This document shows, piece by piece, positions 46,901-56,761 of a DNA stretch of 64,000 nucleotides (within the stretch, counting starts at the first letter, position 1; every line of letters begins with the position of its first letter). Under the pieces are notes generated by a model, which made no database searches, had not been told where the DNA came from, and worked only from the letters and a program-made list of their open reading frames with translations. The stretch covers positions 1-64,000 of the forward strand of contig CACWNQ010000003.1 of assembly GCA_902762385.1 (NCBI GenBank). The letters run 5' to 3'. The stretch comes from an uncultured Bacteroidales bacterium (GTDB lineage: Bacteria; Bacteroidota; Bacteroidia; Bacteroidales; Muribaculaceae). A program made the translations under genes and the position numbers.

Positions 46901-47000
46901 AGTTGCTTGCCACATTTTGCGCCTCGCTTGCTGTGCGTTGCTCTGCCATCAACGGCAGGCACAACATAACGAGTGAGAGAAATAATAATCCTTTTTTCAT
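43968..47000 (-). CDS. C10 family cysteine protease with T9SS sorting tail
   Basis: A 1010-residue exported protease. A signal peptide (LSLVMLCLPLMA) is followed by a Spi-type propeptide (about 22-135). The streptopain catalytic domain has TGCVATATAQVMYYHKWPQQ (Cys174) and GGHAFVLDGINAEGYYHFNW (His320), then GWGGKSDGYFLI. Several beta-sandwich modules follow. The last 75 residues (VSVNGRTINVAGASSVAIYN, LPTGVYIVIADGKCFKVIVK) are a type IX secretion C-terminal domain, so it is expected on the cell surface or secreted. Members include streptopain, interpain and periodontain. It is among the longest genes in the window. Confidence 0.9.
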   Translation of the reverse strand: MKKGLLFLSLVMLCLPLMAEQRTASEAQNVASNYLRTKAAHNLLGVSTQPPQLSLSMTGKSADKKVDYYVFNNGKDDGFIIVSGDDKAAPVLGYSDSGSFDANDIPDGMRYWLECYAEQMQYLRSHPESAYVAPRSQSNVMITPLLTCKWNQNSPYNDQCPTYGAAQTRAMTGCVATATAQVMYYHKWPQQGTGEFTYVCNVNGEGEQTLSADFGSTTYDWENMLDYYTPNGYSEAEGNAVATLMSHVGIASHMNYGSSSNTPMFAAMEAMRLYFGYNSGMRKYNRISKTAAQWDSLLMNELLNARPIIYTGFTPNGGGHAFVLDGINAEGYYHFNWGWGGKSDGYFLITALSPTDQGIGSFEGGYNTSQEFIANVYPDKGEPEPERFIEGTCYRIWSGVDHVNLGQNAPLHYRYLHFNSYGYGLSADIAIGFMLSDLNGNVVYFPGNNTITLNFVFGSNYSRINNSSFTYHTPASLADGDYRLWFMYKLANPAVTGFSYLANIPNIPKYINVKVQNGVMYFLEPVTESGQLSVTELVAPNVVGAGNKMKVSASISNAGKEYYDNVFFALINNEDEYKIYDPININVPTGGKVTVNSILTAPTEPGEYELAVLNKDLAKIGGGTITVMVQESSNYNLTINTPLQVNSYYMEMDNVGGTAVLGNTGTGDYVGPIPFMILSEDSKQVLYSGNTNVVTVPAGGTATVNIKTHFERAPRVVYKMCLRDPKYPDRNVIWGAQVPFELNGTWPTTLLDKLVKDGINDGDYRIADNLTIADSHNQSVFATNGNGSWIEVKCGEHFDAVKDMGALKAGTVWGKYFMLDGNPSITLTKLPEAGVAQEGVVQMLDLSKPYTPVPDQVIDFTGYFFVENGKPIIYAYDGSDGDKGQAVPITFEWLDGSISLTEGECYNLHGVVMLTPAASGTPALMADGNVPTNYIVYLTKAPQAYTAINNVVNDAVNVSVNGRTINVAGASSVAIYNTAGALVSNKATAQLPTGVYIVIADGKCFKVIVK

Positions 47001-47035
47001 GATTTATAATAAAGATTTTTTATTTATTTCCACTG

Positions 47036-47066
47036 CAAAAATAATATTTATATTTTCAAAAAACAA
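47036..47066 (-). promoter_or_regulatory. C10 protease promoter
   Basis: The minus strand carries TATTTTTG at 47036-47043 and, 20 bases upstream, CTTG at 47064, giving a leader of about 35 bases. Confidence 0.5.
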
Positions 47067-47094
47067 GTACAAATAAAGTTTTTTGATTTACAGG

Positions 47095-47125
47095 TTGCAC
47101 ATCACGTCAAAAAATGGTATATTTG
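47095..47125 (+). promoter_or_regulatory. Promoter of the sdhCAB operon
   Basis: TTG at 47095-47097 and TATATTTG at 47118-47125 with a 20-base gap, a good match to the Bacteroidetes consensus. The leader would be about 85 bases long. Confidence 0.65.
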
Positions 47126-47218
47126 CACTGAAATTGTGCCATGCGTTTCGCGCATGGTGGCTATTGCATTGATAACTAATTAAATAAATCAATTAATAAC
47201 TAAATTCTAAAATCTACT

Positions 47219-47905
47219 ATGTGGTTATTCAAATCTTCGGTAGGTAGGAAAGTGGTGATGAGTGTCACAGGCCTTTTCCTTATCCTATTCTTAACATTCC
47301 ACGCGCTGATGAACGCAGTAGCAGTCTATTCGCTCGATGCTTATGAGGCTGTTTGCGAGTTCCTCGGTGCCAACTGGTATGCTCTGCTGGGCACATTGGT
47401 GCTCGCCGCAGGTTTTGTGATTCACATTATCTACGCCTTCATCCTCACACTGCAAAACCGCAGTGCACGAGGCAATGACCGATATGCCGTTACGGCACGT
47501 CCTAAGAGCGTAGAGTGGGCATCGCAAAACATGTTTGTGCTTGGCTTGATAGTGCTGTGCTTCCTCATCCTGCACCTCTATCAATTCTGGGCTAAGATGC
47601 AGCTGCCCGAGATTATGGGCGAGGGTGCCGACAGTGGCTATATGGCCCTGAAGAACACCTTCAGCCAGGTATGGGTACTTCCCGTTTATTTGGTTGGTTT
47701 CTGTGCCATCTGGTTCCACATCACCCACGGTTTCTGGAGCGCATTCCAGTCAATTGGTGTGAACAACGACAAGTGGCTCTGCCGCTGGAAATGCATTGGC
47801 TGGTGGTGGGCAACCATCGTGATGCTTATCTTCGCCGTTTGTGCTATCGCCCTCACCGGCAAATTTGCATGGGGATGGGATTGTGTAGGAGCTTGTGCTC
47901 TCTAA
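47219..47905 (+). CDS. Succinate dehydrogenase/fumarate reductase cytochrome b subunit
   Basis: A 228-residue membrane anchor with five hydrophobic helices (about 14-34, 54-77, 100-121, 147-170 and 199-219) of the single-subunit, diheme type found in Bacteroidetes and epsilonproteobacteria. Conserved heme-type His residues appear in LTFHALMNA, FVIHIIYAF, ILHLYQFW and HITHGFWSAF. It transfers electrons between the quinone pool and the catalytic subunits. It is the first gene of a three-gene operon. Confidence 0.88.
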   Translation: MWLFKSSVGRKVVMSVTGLFLILFLTFHALMNAVAVYSLDAYEAVCEFLGANWYALLGTLVLAAGFVIHIIYAFILTLQNRSARGNDRYAVTARPKSVEWASQNMFVLGLIVLCFLILHLYQFWAKMQLPEIMGEGADSGYMALKNTFSQVWVLPVYLVGFCAIWFHITHGFWSAFQSIGVNNDKWLCRWKCIGWWWATIVMLIFAVCAIALTGKFAWGWDCVGACAL

Positions 47906-47937
47906 GCTGAGTAATTAATCATTAAAAACTTTTCAAA

Positions 47938-49947
47938 ATGGAAGAAAACATTAAGAACAACGTTGCTCAGCCAGTCATTGACTCTAAGATCCCCGAGGGA
48001 CCTGTAGCTGAGAAATGGACTAACTATAAGGCACATCAAAAACTTGTTAACCCTGCCAACAAGCGCCGCCTCGACATCATCGTCGTAGGTACTGGCCTTG
48101 CAGGTGCCAGCGCTGCTGCCACTCTGGGCGAGATGGGTTTCAAGGTACTTAACTTCTGCATTCAGGATTCACCACGCCGCGCTCACTCTATTGCTGCACA
48201 GGGTGGTATCAATGCTGCTAAGAACTATCAAAACGACGGTGACTCAGTTTACCGCTTATTCTACGACACTGTTAAGGGTGGTGACTATCGCGCTCGCGAA
48301 GCCAACGTTTATCGCCTTGCCGAGGTGTCAAACAATATCATCGACCAATGCGTGGCACAGGGTGTTCCTTTCGCACGCGAATATGGTGGCCTTCTCGCCA
48401 ACCGCTCATTTGGTGGCGCTCAGGTGAGCCGCACATTCTATGCTAAGGGTCAAACTGGCCAGCAGCTACTGCTCGGTGCTTACTCATCGCTCAATCGCCA
48501 GATTGAGATGGGCAACGTGAAGAGCTACAACCGCTACGAGATGCACGACGTGGTAATCATCGACGGTCGCGCACGAGGCATCATTGCCAAGAACCTCGTT
48601 ACAGGTAAGCTCGAGCGCTTTGCCGCTCATGCTGTGGTAATCGCCACTGGTGGTTACGGCAACACCTATTTCCTATCGACCAACGCAATGGCTTGCAACG
48701 TGAGCGCTGCAATGGCTTGCTACCGCAAGGGTGCTTACTTTGCTAATCCAGCCTACGTTCAAATTCACCCCACCTGCATTCCACGCCACGGCGACAAGCA
48801 GTCGAAGCTCACGCTGATGAGTGAGTCGTTGCGTAACGATGGCCGCATCTGGGTTCCCAAGAACATTGAGGATGCCAAGCGTCTGCAAGCAGGCGAAATC
48901 AAGGGTAGCGACATTCCTGAAGAGGAGCGTGACTACTATCTCGAGCGCCGCTATCCAGCCTTCGGCAACCTCGTTCCACGCGACGTGGCCAGCCGTGCTG
49001 CCAAGGAGCGTTGCGACAAGGGCTTCGGTGTTAACAACACTGGCCAAGCAGTATTCCTTGACTTCAGCGAGGCCATCAACCGCCTGGGCATCGATGTAGT
49101 GCGCCAGCGCTATGGCAACCTCTTCGACATGTATGAGGAAATCACCGATGTTAATCCTGGCGAGCTTGCCAACGAGATTAACGGCGTGAACTACTACAAT
49201 CCAATGATGATTTATCCTGCTATCCACTACACTATGGGTGGCATATGGGTTGACTATGAGCTGCAGACCTCAATCAAGGGTCTATTCGCTATTGGCGAGT
49301 GCAACTTTAGCGACCACGGCGCTAACCGACTCGGTGCTTCGGCTCTGATGCAGGGCCTTGCCGACGGTTACTTCGTGCTCCCCTACACCATCCAGAACTA
49401 TCTGAGCGACCAAATCACTGTGCCACGCTTCAGCACCGACCTCCCAGAGTTTGAGGAGACCGAGGAGCGCGTACAAGCCGACCTCGATGCAATGATGAAC
49501 ATCAAGGGTAATCGCTCAGTCGACTCTATCCACAAGGAGCTGGGTAACATCATGTGGGACTACGTGGGCATGGGACGCACCAAAGAGAGTCTTGAGATTG
49601 CCCTCGACAAGATTAAGGAACTGCGCAAGGAATTTGAGACTAACCTCTTCATTCCTGGCGATCAGGAAGGCATGAACATCGAGCTTGACAAGGCATTCCG
49701 CCTGCGCGACTTCATCACCATGGGTGAACTCATCGCCTACGACGCACTCAACCGCGAGGAGTCGTGTGGTGGCCACTTCCGTGAAGAGCACCAGACCGAG
49801 GAAGGCGAAGCTAAGCGCGACGACGAGAACTTCTTCTATGTGGCTTGCTGGAAATACAATGGCGACGACACCAAGGCGCCATCGCTCATCAAGGAGCCAC
49901 TGCACTACGAGGCAATTAAGGTACAAACCAGAAATTACAAAAACTAA
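47938..49947 (+). CDS. Succinate dehydrogenase/fumarate reductase flavoprotein subunit
   Basis: A 669-residue catalytic subunit. The FAD-binding [17 protein letters not shown] (about 39-55) and the flavinylation site region [17 protein letters not shown] are near the N-terminus. The substrate loop [15 protein letters not shown] and [40 protein letters not shown] follow. In anaerobic Bacteroidales this complex reduces fumarate to succinate with menaquinol. Stop and next start are six bases apart. The length is normal for the B-type family. Confidence 0.93.
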   Translation: MEENIKNNVAQPVIDSKIPEGPVAEKWTNYKAHQKLVNPANKRRLDIIVVGTGLAGASAAATLGEMGFKVLNFCIQDSPRRAHSIAAQGGINAAKNYQNDGDSVYRLFYDTVKGGDYRAREANVYRLAEVSNNIIDQCVAQGVPFAREYGGLLANRSFGGAQVSRTFYAKGQTGQQLLLGAYSSLNRQIEMGNVKSYNRYEMHDVVIIDGRARGIIAKNLVTGKLERFAAHAVVIATGGYGNTYFLSTNAMACNVSAAMACYRKGAYFANPAYVQIHPTCIPRHGDKQSKLTLMSESLRNDGRIWVPKNIEDAKRLQAGEIKGSDIPEEERDYYLERRYPAFGNLVPRDVASRAAKERCDKGFGVNNTGQAVFLDFSEAINRLGIDVVRQRYGNLFDMYEEITDVNPGELANEINGVNYYNPMMIYPAIHYTMGGIWVDYELQTSIKGLFAIGECNFSDHGANRLGASALMQGLADGYFVLPYTIQNYLSDQITVPRFSTDLPEFEETEERVQADLDAMMNIKGNRSVDSIHKELGNIMWDYVGMGRTKESLEIALDKIKELRKEFETNLFIPGDQEGMNIELDKAFRLRDFITMGELIAYDALNREESCGGHFREEHQTEEGEAKRDDENFFYVACWKYNGDDTKAPSLIKEPLHYEAIKVQTRNYKN

Positions 49948-49953
49948 AACATT

Positions 49954-50709
49954 ATGGAGAACTCGATAAGTGTTAAACTGAAAATTTGGCGCCAAGCTAA
50001 TCCTCAGGCGCAAGGTGAATTTGTAACCTACGAACTCCAGGACATTCCCACCGACACCTCGTTCCTCGAGACTCTCGATATTCTCAACGAGCAACTCGTC
50101 GAGAAGGGAGAAGAACCCGTAGCTTTTGATCACGATTGCCGCGAGGGCATCTGCGGTATGTGCTCATTATATATTAATGGACATCCTCACGGACCTGCTA
50201 CTGGAGCTACCACTTGCCAGCTCTACATGCGCCGCTTCAAGGATGGCGAGACTATCACAGTTGAGCCTTGGCGTTCAGCAGCCTTCCCCGTTATTAAGGA
50301 CTTGATGGTCGACCGCAATGCATTCGACAAGATTCAGCAGGCTGGTGGCTACGTTAGCTTCAATACCGGTGGTGCACAGGATGCCAATGCAATCCCCATT
50401 AGCAAGGTGGCTGCCGACGAGGCTATGGACAGCGCAAGCTGCATTGGCTGTGGTGCCTGCGTAGCTGCTTGTAAGAATGGTTCGGCTATGCTCTTCGTTT
50501 CGGCCAAGGTGAGCCAGTTTGCTCTCCTTCCACAAGGTAAGGCAGAGGCTAAGAAGCGCGTGAAGGCTATGCTCCAAAAGATGGACGAGCTGGGATTCGG
50601 TAACTGCACCAACACTGGTGCCTGTGCCGCCGAGTGCCCCAAGAACATCAAGCTGAGCAACATCGCACGCCTCAACCGTGAGTACATCAGCGCTAAGTGC
50701 AGCGACTAA
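49954..50709 (+). CDS. Succinate dehydrogenase/fumarate reductase iron-sulfur subunit
   Basis: A 251-residue subunit with a plant-type [2Fe-2S] site (Cys62, 67, 70 and 88 in [10 protein letters not shown] and TTC) and two ferredoxin-like clusters ([11 protein letters not shown], Cys163-173; [13 protein letters not shown], Cys218-228). It passes electrons from the flavin to the quinone site. It is the last gene of the operon; the terminator lies at 50731-50765. Confidence 0.93.
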   Translation: MENSISVKLKIWRQANPQAQGEFVTYELQDIPTDTSFLETLDILNEQLVEKGEEPVAFDHDCREGICGMCSLYINGHPHGPATGATTCQLYMRRFKDGETITVEPWRSAAFPVIKDLMVDRNAFDKIQQAGGYVSFNTGGAQDANAIPISKVAADEAMDSASCIGCGACVAACKNGSAMLFVSAKVSQFALLPQGKAEAKKRVKAMLQKMDELGFGNCTNTGACAAECPKNIKLSNIARLNREYISAKCSD

Positions 50710-50730
50710 TCATCGCTCAATCACATCACA

Positions 50731-50765
50731 AAAACTGCCAGTCCCCAACCGGACTGGCAGTTTTT
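50731..50765 (+). terminator. sdh operon terminator
   Basis: A perfect 14-bp stem (AAAACTGCCAGTCC with GGACTGGCAGTTTT) and six-base loop, with a T-run on the plus strand and an A-run on the other side, so it may also serve the convergent ABC-F gene. Confidence 0.9.
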
Positions 50766-50783
50766 ATTTAAGAAAATCCAAAT

Positions 50784-50822
50784 ATGGATTATGCATTGTG
50801 CATTATGAATTATGCATTAATA
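50784..50822. repeat. Short AT-rich repeats of ATTATGCATT type
   Basis: GGATTATGCATT, GTGCATTATG and GAATTATGCATTA occur in a row between the sdh terminator and the ABC-F stop. They are related to TTATGCATTG-like sequence at 59245-59255. The origin is unknown. Confidence 0.5.
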
Positions 50823-50824
50823 AT

Positions 50825-52693
50825 TTATTCCTTCTCGCTTAACTCAAGCCAGCGCATTTCTTTCTCTTCGAGCAGGTCTTGCAGTTCACTATAGCGAGCG
50901 CTCTTTTGGTCCATATCGGTAATCACCTCGCCACTGGCAAATAGTGTATCAAGAGCCTTTTTCTCGGCACTCAGCTCATCAATCTCGACAGTGAGTTGTT
51001 CCAATTCGCGACGTTCCTTAAATGTGAGTTTGCGAGAGTTGTCACGCACGTTATATTGCACCTTTTCCTTGGGTTTGGCAGCGGCACGAGCGGCTTCAGC
51101 AGCTTCACGGTCATGATAATCCTTCCATGCACGATACTCGCTGTAATTGCCAGGGAAATCTTTCACCACACCATCACCCATGAACACAAAAGTGTGGTCA
51201 ACAGTTCGGTCCATGAAAAAGCGGTCGTGACTCACGATTATCACACAACCATTAAACTTTGCCAGATAATCCTCAAGAATCTCAAGAGTAGATATATCGA
51301 GATCGTTGGTAGGCTCATCAAGAATGAGAAAGTTAGGTTTGCCCATCAGCACCATAGCCAGGTATAAGCGACGTTTCTCGCCACCACTCAGTGTGGAAAT
51401 ATACTTCTGCTGGTCGGCATTGGTAAAGAGGAACAAATTCAAAAATTGCGCTGCAGTGTAATGCGTTTTCTCATCAAAGTTAATATACTCGGCAATGTCA
51501 CGCACAGCAGCAATCACCTGCTTACTCTCATCGAGGTGCATACCTTCCTGACTGTAATAGCCGAAGCGCACAGTCTTGCCAATCTCAAATGAACCGCTAT
51601 CGCACTGAACCTCACCAAGCAGCATCTTGATGAATGTCGACTTTCCCACACCATTATCTCCCACAATGCCAAGCTTCTCATAACGTGCAAAAGTATACTC
51701 GAAATCCTTGAGTATAACTTTGCTGCCATAAGCCTTACTCACATGGTGAGCCGTGAATATTTTCTTGCCTATATATGCCGAATTCACAGTAAGGCGCACA
51801 TCACCTTTCTCGCGATAGCCTTGAGCACGCTCTTTAAGGTCGTAGAAGGCATCGATGCGATATTGCGCCTTGTGCTGTCGTGCCTGAGGTTGACGGCGCA
51901 TCCACTCAAGCTCGGTTCGCAACAGGTTGCGGGCTTTCTCAACCTGAGCATTTTGTGCCTCGATGCGCTCGGCCCGCTTTTCAAGGTAGTAATTGTAATT
52001 GCCTTCGTAGGTAAAAATCGACTGCTGGTCCATCTCGATAATGCGAGTGCAAATGTTGTCGAGAAAATAGCGGTCGTGAGTCACCATCAGCAGGGTCATG
52101 GTGCTGCGCTTGAGGTAGTTCTCAAGCCATTCTATCATGTCAATGTCAAGGTGGTTGGTAGGCTCATCGAGAATTAAAAGCTCAGGCTCATCAATGAGGA
52201 TTTTGGCAAGCGCCACGCGTTTCACCTGGCCACCACTGAGTTCTGACACTGGTTGGTCGAAGTCATCGATTTTGAGTTTGGTTAGCACCTGCTTGAAGCG
52301 TTCCTCGTAGTCCCAGGCATGACTTGCATCCATTGCCTGAATGGCAGCAGTAATGGCGTCATTATCACCACTTTGCGCAGCTCGTTCGTAGGCCAACACG
52401 GCTCGTGCGCGAGGGTCATCGCCTTCAAGGCACGCATCAATCACTGTTTTAGCGCCCTCAAAGGTTGGAATCTGAGGCAGATAACCTAAACGCACATCGT
52501 TACGAAAGATTATTGTGCCATCATCGGCACTCTCCTCACCTGCAACGAGATTGAGCAGCGTGCTCTTGCCAGTGCCATTCTTAGCAATAAGACCCACCTT
52601 GTCGCCCTCGTCAAGTCCGAAGGAGATGTCACCGAAGAGCAAGTCATAGCCATACGACTTGGTCAAATTCTCAACTTGCAGCAATACGCCCAT
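50825..52693 (-). CDS. ABC-F family ATPase
   Basis: A 622-residue protein with two ABC ATPase domains and no membrane part. The first has GLIAKNGTGKSTLLNLVAG, LSGGQVKRVALAKILID and LLILDEPTNHLD; the second has GIVGDNGVGKSTFIKMLLG, LSGGEKRRLYLAMVL and FLILDEPTNDLD. A charged interdomain linker (about 235-320) and a C-terminal coiled coil (ELEQLTVEIDELSAEKKAL) are present. This is the layout of Uup/YheS-type ABC-F proteins that act on ribosomes or translation. The exact subgroup cannot be set. Confidence 0.88.
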   Translation of the reverse strand: MGVLLQVENLTKSYGYDLLFGDISFGLDEGDKVGLIAKNGTGKSTLLNLVAGEESADDGTIIFRNDVRLGYLPQIPTFEGAKTVIDACLEGDDPRARAVLAYERAAQSGDNDAITAAIQAMDASHAWDYEERFKQVLTKLKIDDFDQPVSELSGGQVKRVALAKILIDEPELLILDEPTNHLDIDMIEWLENYLKRSTMTLLMVTHDRYFLDNICTRIIEMDQQSIFTYEGNYNYYLEKRAERIEAQNAQVEKARNLLRTELEWMRRQPQARQHKAQYRIDAFYDLKERAQGYREKGDVRLTVNSAYIGKKIFTAHHVSKAYGSKVILKDFEYTFARYEKLGIVGDNGVGKSTFIKMLLGEVQCDSGSFEIGKTVRFGYYSQEGMHLDESKQVIAAVRDIAEYINFDEKTHYTAAQFLNLFLFTNADQQKYISTLSGGEKRRLYLAMVLMGKPNFLILDEPTNDLDISTLEILEDYLAKFNGCVIIVSHDRFFMDRTVDHTFVFMGDGVVKDFPGNYSEYRAWKDYHDREAAEAARAAAKPKEKVQYNVRDNSRKLTFKERRELEQLTVEIDELSAEKKALDTLFASGEVITDMDQKSARYSELQDLLEEKEMRWLELSEKE

Positions 52694-52721
52694 TTCTTAG
52701 CACAATATAATTTATCGACCA

Positions 52722-52729
52722 CAAAGGTA
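52722..52729 (-). promoter_or_regulatory. -7 element upstream of the ABC-F gene
   Basis: The minus strand reads TACCTTTG, 29 bases before the ABC-F ATG; back to back with the valS element at 52813-52820. Confidence 0.45.
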
Positions 52730-52812
52730 CAAAATCTCTCGCAAATGATTACCTTTTTTCCCGAAAACCCAAAAAACTAATATCTAATAACCAAAAACTA
52801 AAAACTATTTTG

Positions 52813-52820
52813 TACCTTTG
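52813..52820 (+). promoter_or_regulatory. -7 element upstream of valS
   Basis: TACCTTTG, 41 bases before the valS ATG. A short tandem of CTAAAAA/CTAATA-type units lies just upstream (52777-52806) and may have displaced a recognisable -33 element. Confidence 0.5.
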
Positions 52821-52860
52821 CACCTTGAAATTAAATAATCTACAATTATAACGTATATTT

Positions 52861-55560
52861 ATGAACACTTTGGCTACTAAATACGACCCCAAAGCGGTCG
52901 AGGACAAATGGTACAAGTACTGGATTGATAACGACTTATTCAAGTCGGTTCCCGATGAGCGCGAACCCTACACTATCGTGATTCCACCACCCAACGTTAC
53001 TGGCGTGCTTCACATGGGTCACATGCTCAACAACACTATCCAGGACATCCTTATGCGTCGTGCTCGTCAAGAGGGCAAGAACGCGCTGTGGGTACCAGGT
53101 ACCGACCACGCAAGCATCGCAACCGAGGCCAAAGTGGTAAAACGCCTTGCCGAGCAGGGAATCAAGAAGACCGACCTGACTCGCGATGAGTTCCTCAAGC
53201 ACGCTTGGGACTGGACACACGAGCACGGTGGCATCATCCTGCAGCAGCTACGCAAACTAGGCGCTTCGTGCGACTGGAGCCGAACAGCCTTCACTATGGA
53301 CGAAATTCGCAGTGAGAGTGTGCTTCGCGTCTTTGTCGACCTTTATGAGAAAGGCCTCATCTACCGTGGCCTGCGCATGGTAAACTGGGACCCCAAGGCT
53401 CAGACAGCACTCAGCAACGAGGAAGTTATCTACCGCGAGGAGAAGAGTAAACTCTACTATCTCAAGTACTACGTTGCCGACGATGACATGACTGGTGAGA
53501 CAGGTGCTGAAGGTGAAATCGTGCATCGCGATGCTCAAGGTCGCCGCTATGCAGTGGTTGCTACTACTCGCCCCGAGACCATCATGGGCGACACCGCAAT
53601 GTGCATCAACCCCAAGGACCCCAAGAACCAGTGGCTGCGTGGCAAGAAGGTGATTGTGCCTCTCGTTAACCGCGTTGTTCCTGTGATTGAAGACCGCTAT
53701 GTCGACATTGAGTTCGGTACTGGTTGCCTCAAGGTGACTCCTGCCCACGACGTTAACGACTTCATGCTTGGTAAGAATCACAACCTTGAAACCATCGACA
53801 TCTTCAACGCCGACGCCACCATCAGCGAGCAGTCGCCACTTTATGTGGGCATGACCCGCGAAGAGGTGCGCAAGGTCATTGTTGTCGACCTTGAAAATGC
53901 CGGCCTGATGGAGAAGGTCGAGGACTACGACAACAAGGTGGGCTACAGCGAGCGCAACAGCGATACTGCAGTTGAGCCACGTTTGTGCATGCAATGGTTC
54001 ATCAAGATGCAGCACTTTGCCGACATCGCACTGCCACCAGTGATGAACGATGACATAAAGTTTTTCCCTCCAAAATACAAGACAACCTATCGCAATTGGC
54101 TTGAGAACATCCAGGACTGGTGCATTAGCCGTCAGCTGTGGTGGGGACATCGCATCCCAGCCTACTTCCTGCCATCAAGCGACGAGCAGGACGAGAAGTT
54201 TGTGGTTGCTCTCACTAAGGAAGAAGCTCTTGAGAAAGCACACAAGATGCCTGGCTACGAAAACATCACAATCGATGACTTGCGTCAGGACGAGGATGCC
54301 CTCGACACTTGGTTCAGCTCGTGGTTGTGGCCTATTTCGTTGTTCGACGGAATTCGCAATCCTGACAATAAGGAAATCAAGTACTACTACCCCACTGCCG
54401 ACCTAGTGACAGCCCCCGACATTATCTTCTTCTGGGTGACTCGCATGATTATGGCTGGTTACGAATTCGTTGGCGACATGCCTTTCCGCAACGTTTACTA
54501 CACTGGTATCGTGCGTGACAAGCTTGGCCGCAAGATGTCGAAGTCGCTTGGCAACAGCCCCGACCCAATCGAGCTTATGGACAAGTTCGGTGCCGACGGT
54601 GTGCGCATGGGTATGATGCTCAGCGCTCCTGCAGGCAACGACATCCTCTTCGACGAGGCATTGTGTGAGCAAGGTCGTAACTTCAACAACAAGATTTGGA
54701 ATGCATTCCGTCTCGTCAAGGGATGGGAAGTAGCCGACATTGAGCAGCCCGAACACAGCCGCCTGGCTATCGAGTGGTTTAATGCACAGCTCAACAGCAC
54801 CCTCGCCGAGGTTAAAGACCTCTTCACCAAGTTCCGCATCAGCGATGCGTTGATGGCCGTTTATCGTCTCTTCTGGGAGGACTTCTCGGCCCTCTACCTC
54901 GAGATTGTCAAACCTGCCTATCAGCAGCCCATCGACCGCGCTACCCTCGAAGCTACTCTTGGTTTCTTCGACATTCTGCTGCGCCTCATTCACCCATTTA
55001 TGCCTTTCATCAGCGAGGAGTTGTGGCAACACATCAGCGACCGCAAGCCTAGCGAGAGCGTAATGTATGCCATTCTTCCAGAGCCTCAAGCCGTGAATGA
55101 AGCGGCTATCAAGGCAATGAACGAGGCACGCGAGATTGTTACTGCTGTGCGTAACGTTCGTGCCAGCAAGAACATCCCCAACAAGACAATGCTCGAACTG
55201 CAAGTGGCAAGCACTAGTTGGACCAACGACTATCAGCCAATCATCATCAAACTCGCTGGCCTCAGTGCAATCACCGTTGTTGAGAGCAAGGATCCCGCTG
55301 CAGCTTCGTTCATGGTTGGCACAACCGAGTTTGCAGTTCCTCTGCACGACAACATCAACGTTGCCGAGGAGATTGAAAAACTTGAGAAGGAGTTGGAATA
55401 TGCCAAGGGCTTCCTTGCCAGCGTTGAGAAAAAACTCAGCAATGAGCGCTTCGTAGCCAATGCTCCCGAGGCTGTTGTAGCAGCCGAGCGCAAGAAGCAG
55501 GCCGATGCTCAAAGCAAAATTGCCACTCTGCAAGAAACTCTGGCTGCGCTTAAGGGCTAA
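52861..55560 (+). CDS. valS: Valyl-tRNA synthetase
   Basis: An 899-residue class I synthetase. HMGH (51-54, in [14 protein letters not shown]) and [20 protein letters not shown] (around 560-580) are the ATP-binding signatures. The editing domain ([35 protein letters not shown]) lies between them. [15 protein letters not shown] and [13 protein letters not shown] are typical of ValRS. The C-terminal coiled coil ([20 protein letters not shown]) is complete. A strong terminator follows. Confidence 0.95.
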   Translation: MNTLATKYDPKAVEDKWYKYWIDNDLFKSVPDEREPYTIVIPPPNVTGVLHMGHMLNNTIQDILMRRARQEGKNALWVPGTDHASIATEAKVVKRLAEQGIKKTDLTRDEFLKHAWDWTHEHGGIILQQLRKLGASCDWSRTAFTMDEIRSESVLRVFVDLYEKGLIYRGLRMVNWDPKAQTALSNEEVIYREEKSKLYYLKYYVADDDMTGETGAEGEIVHRDAQGRRYAVVATTRPETIMGDTAMCINPKDPKNQWLRGKKVIVPLVNRVVPVIEDRYVDIEFGTGCLKVTPAHDVNDFMLGKNHNLETIDIFNADATISEQSPLYVGMTREEVRKVIVVDLENAGLMEKVEDYDNKVGYSERNSDTAVEPRLCMQWFIKMQHFADIALPPVMNDDIKFFPPKYKTTYRNWLENIQDWCISRQLWWGHRIPAYFLPSSDEQDEKFVVALTKEEALEKAHKMPGYENITIDDLRQDEDALDTWFSSWLWPISLFDGIRNPDNKEIKYYYPTADLVTAPDIIFFWVTRMIMAGYEFVGDMPFRNVYYTGIVRDKLGRKMSKSLGNSPDPIELMDKFGADGVRMGMMLSAPAGNDILFDEALCEQGRNFNNKIWNAFRLVKGWEVADIEQPEHSRLAIEWFNAQLNSTLAEVKDLFTKFRISDALMAVYRLFWEDFSALYLEIVKPAYQQPIDRATLEATLGFFDILLRLIHPFMPFISEELWQHISDRKPSESVMYAILPEPQAVNEAAIKAMNEAREIVTAVRNVRASKNIPNKTMLELQVASTSWTNDYQPIIIKLAGLSAITVVESKDPAAASFMVGTTEFAVPLHDNINVAEEIEKLEKELEYAKGFLASVEKKLSNERFVANAPEAVVAAERKKQADAQSKIATLQETLAALKG

Positions 55561-55580
55561 TTGCACTACTACACAAAACA

Positions 55581-55619
55581 AAATGCGTCACAATCACTTA
55601 AGATTGAGGCGCATTTTTT
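55581..55619 (+). terminator. valS terminator
   Basis: AAATGCGTC pairs with GGCGCATTT and an inner CAATC/GATTG extends the stem around a six-base loop, followed by six T residues, 20 bases after the stop. Confidence 0.85.
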
Positions 55620-55868
55620 GTTTGTTGAAATGTGTATCGAGTTAACCATTATTCTTTTATCTTGCAACAGTCGTGTAAGGTGAGAAGACAAAATATGACG
55701 TTAGAAACACGTAATAATTTCTAATTATGTATAACGTTATCACAACTAACAAAAGCTTATGGGGGGGGGTAAAACATTGATACACAAACAAATAACCAAT
55801 ATGACATCTTATTGTTTCCACATATTTCACCTATCAGTTTAGGTTAAAACTTGTAAATCATTTTTTCT
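55620..55868. other. Non-coding gap with a 9-G homopolymer
   Basis: No gene is seen. The segment is AT-rich except for a run of nine G at 55751-55759, about 110 bases before the promoter of the porin-like gene. Such tracts are prone to slippage. Confidence 0.6.
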
Positions 55869-55896
55869 TGTGATTGATTTTTAATTATATATTTGC
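55869..55896 (+). promoter_or_regulatory. Promoter of the porin-like gene
   Basis: TTG at 55869-55871 and TATATTTG at 55889-55896 with a 17-base gap, slightly short. The leader is about 35 bases. Confidence 0.55.
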
Positions 55897-55935
55897 GCAC
55901 AAATTACAAATGTATAATAATATAATATTTTAATC

Positions 55936-56571
55936 ATGAAGAAAATTGCAATCGCACTTATGTGTATGATTCTCGCCACTGGCGCAGCTATGGCGCAGAA
56001 AACTTTCACTTTTGGTCCCAAGATTGGTGTTGACTACACCCATTATTGGGGAAAGAATAGTTTGCATGGTGGTCAATTAAACTATCAAGCGGGTATGTTC
56101 TTTGAGTATCGCTTTAACAACAAGTTCTCAATCGCTCCAGAGGTTGTTTTTGCTGCTCAGGGAGGAAAGAACGATGGAGTTGTACTATCACAAAATTCCT
56201 CTACAGGTTATGCTGATGTTGTTTATACCGACCATCTGAACTACATCAACGTTCCTGTAATGTTAAAATATTATGTTACACCAGCGTTGAGTATCGATTT
56301 TGGTCCTCAGTTAGGTATCAACGTTTATCACAAATGCACAATCAAAGGAAAAGGTAATTATAAAGACATCAAGCAAACCTCAGAAACCACAGCTAACAAC
56401 GTAGATTTCGGTCTTGGCCTTGGTTTGACCTATAACATCACAAAAGATGTATTTGTGCAGGGTCGTTACACTATGGGGTTGACTAAGGCGTTCGAGAAAT
56501 TTGAGTGGTATCCCATTTCTTTTGAATCAAAGAACGGCAATGCTCAAATCTCCATCGGCTACCGATTCTAA
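55936..56571 (+). CDS. Outer membrane beta-barrel protein (porin family)
   Basis: A 211-residue protein with a signal peptide (IALMCMILATGAAMAQ) and alternating beta strands (TFTFGPKIGVDYTHYWG, QAGMFFEYRFNNKFSIAPEV, LSIDFGPQLGINVYHKCTI, VDFGLGLGLTYNITKDVFVQ), ending with the typical aromatic ISIGYRF. This is the OmpX/PorT-like eight-strand barrel class common in Bacteroidetes. The specific role is unknown. A perfect 12-bp hairpin follows. Confidence 0.8.
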   Translation: MKKIAIALMCMILATGAAMAQKTFTFGPKIGVDYTHYWGKNSLHGGQLNYQAGMFFEYRFNNKFSIAPEVVFAAQGGKNDGVVLSQNSSTGYADVVYTDHLNYINVPVMLKYYVTPALSIDFGPQLGINVYHKCTIKGKGNYKDIKQTSETTANNVDFGLGLGLTYNITKDVFVQGRYTMGLTKAFEKFEWYPISFESKNGNAQISIGYRF

Positions 56572-56591
56572 TCTTCTATCACAGTAATGAA

Positions 56592-56625
56592 AATAGGCGC
56601 TCGGGCACAAGCTCGAGCGCCTATT
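56592..56625 (+). terminator. Hairpin downstream of the porin-like gene
   Basis: AATAGGCGCTCG and CGAGCGCCTATT form a perfect 12-bp stem with a ten-base loop. The T-run is weak (TTGTAT), so termination may be partial. Confidence 0.55.
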
Positions 56626-56761
56626 GTATGTCGGCGCAGCCATCTCTACATTCTACACTTCAACTTTAGCTTTAGCTGAATGTAAAGTCCGTAATGAGCA
56701 CCTTCAGAAAAAGTGTAAAATCAATACCCCATATCCAGCTTGTGCAATCCATGAGTCTGAT

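Noticed and set aside
53257..54150. Long minus-strand open frame within valS
   Set aside because: It is fully inside a well-supported gene and has no family features; the same applies to similar long frames within sdhA, the C10 protease and fumarase.
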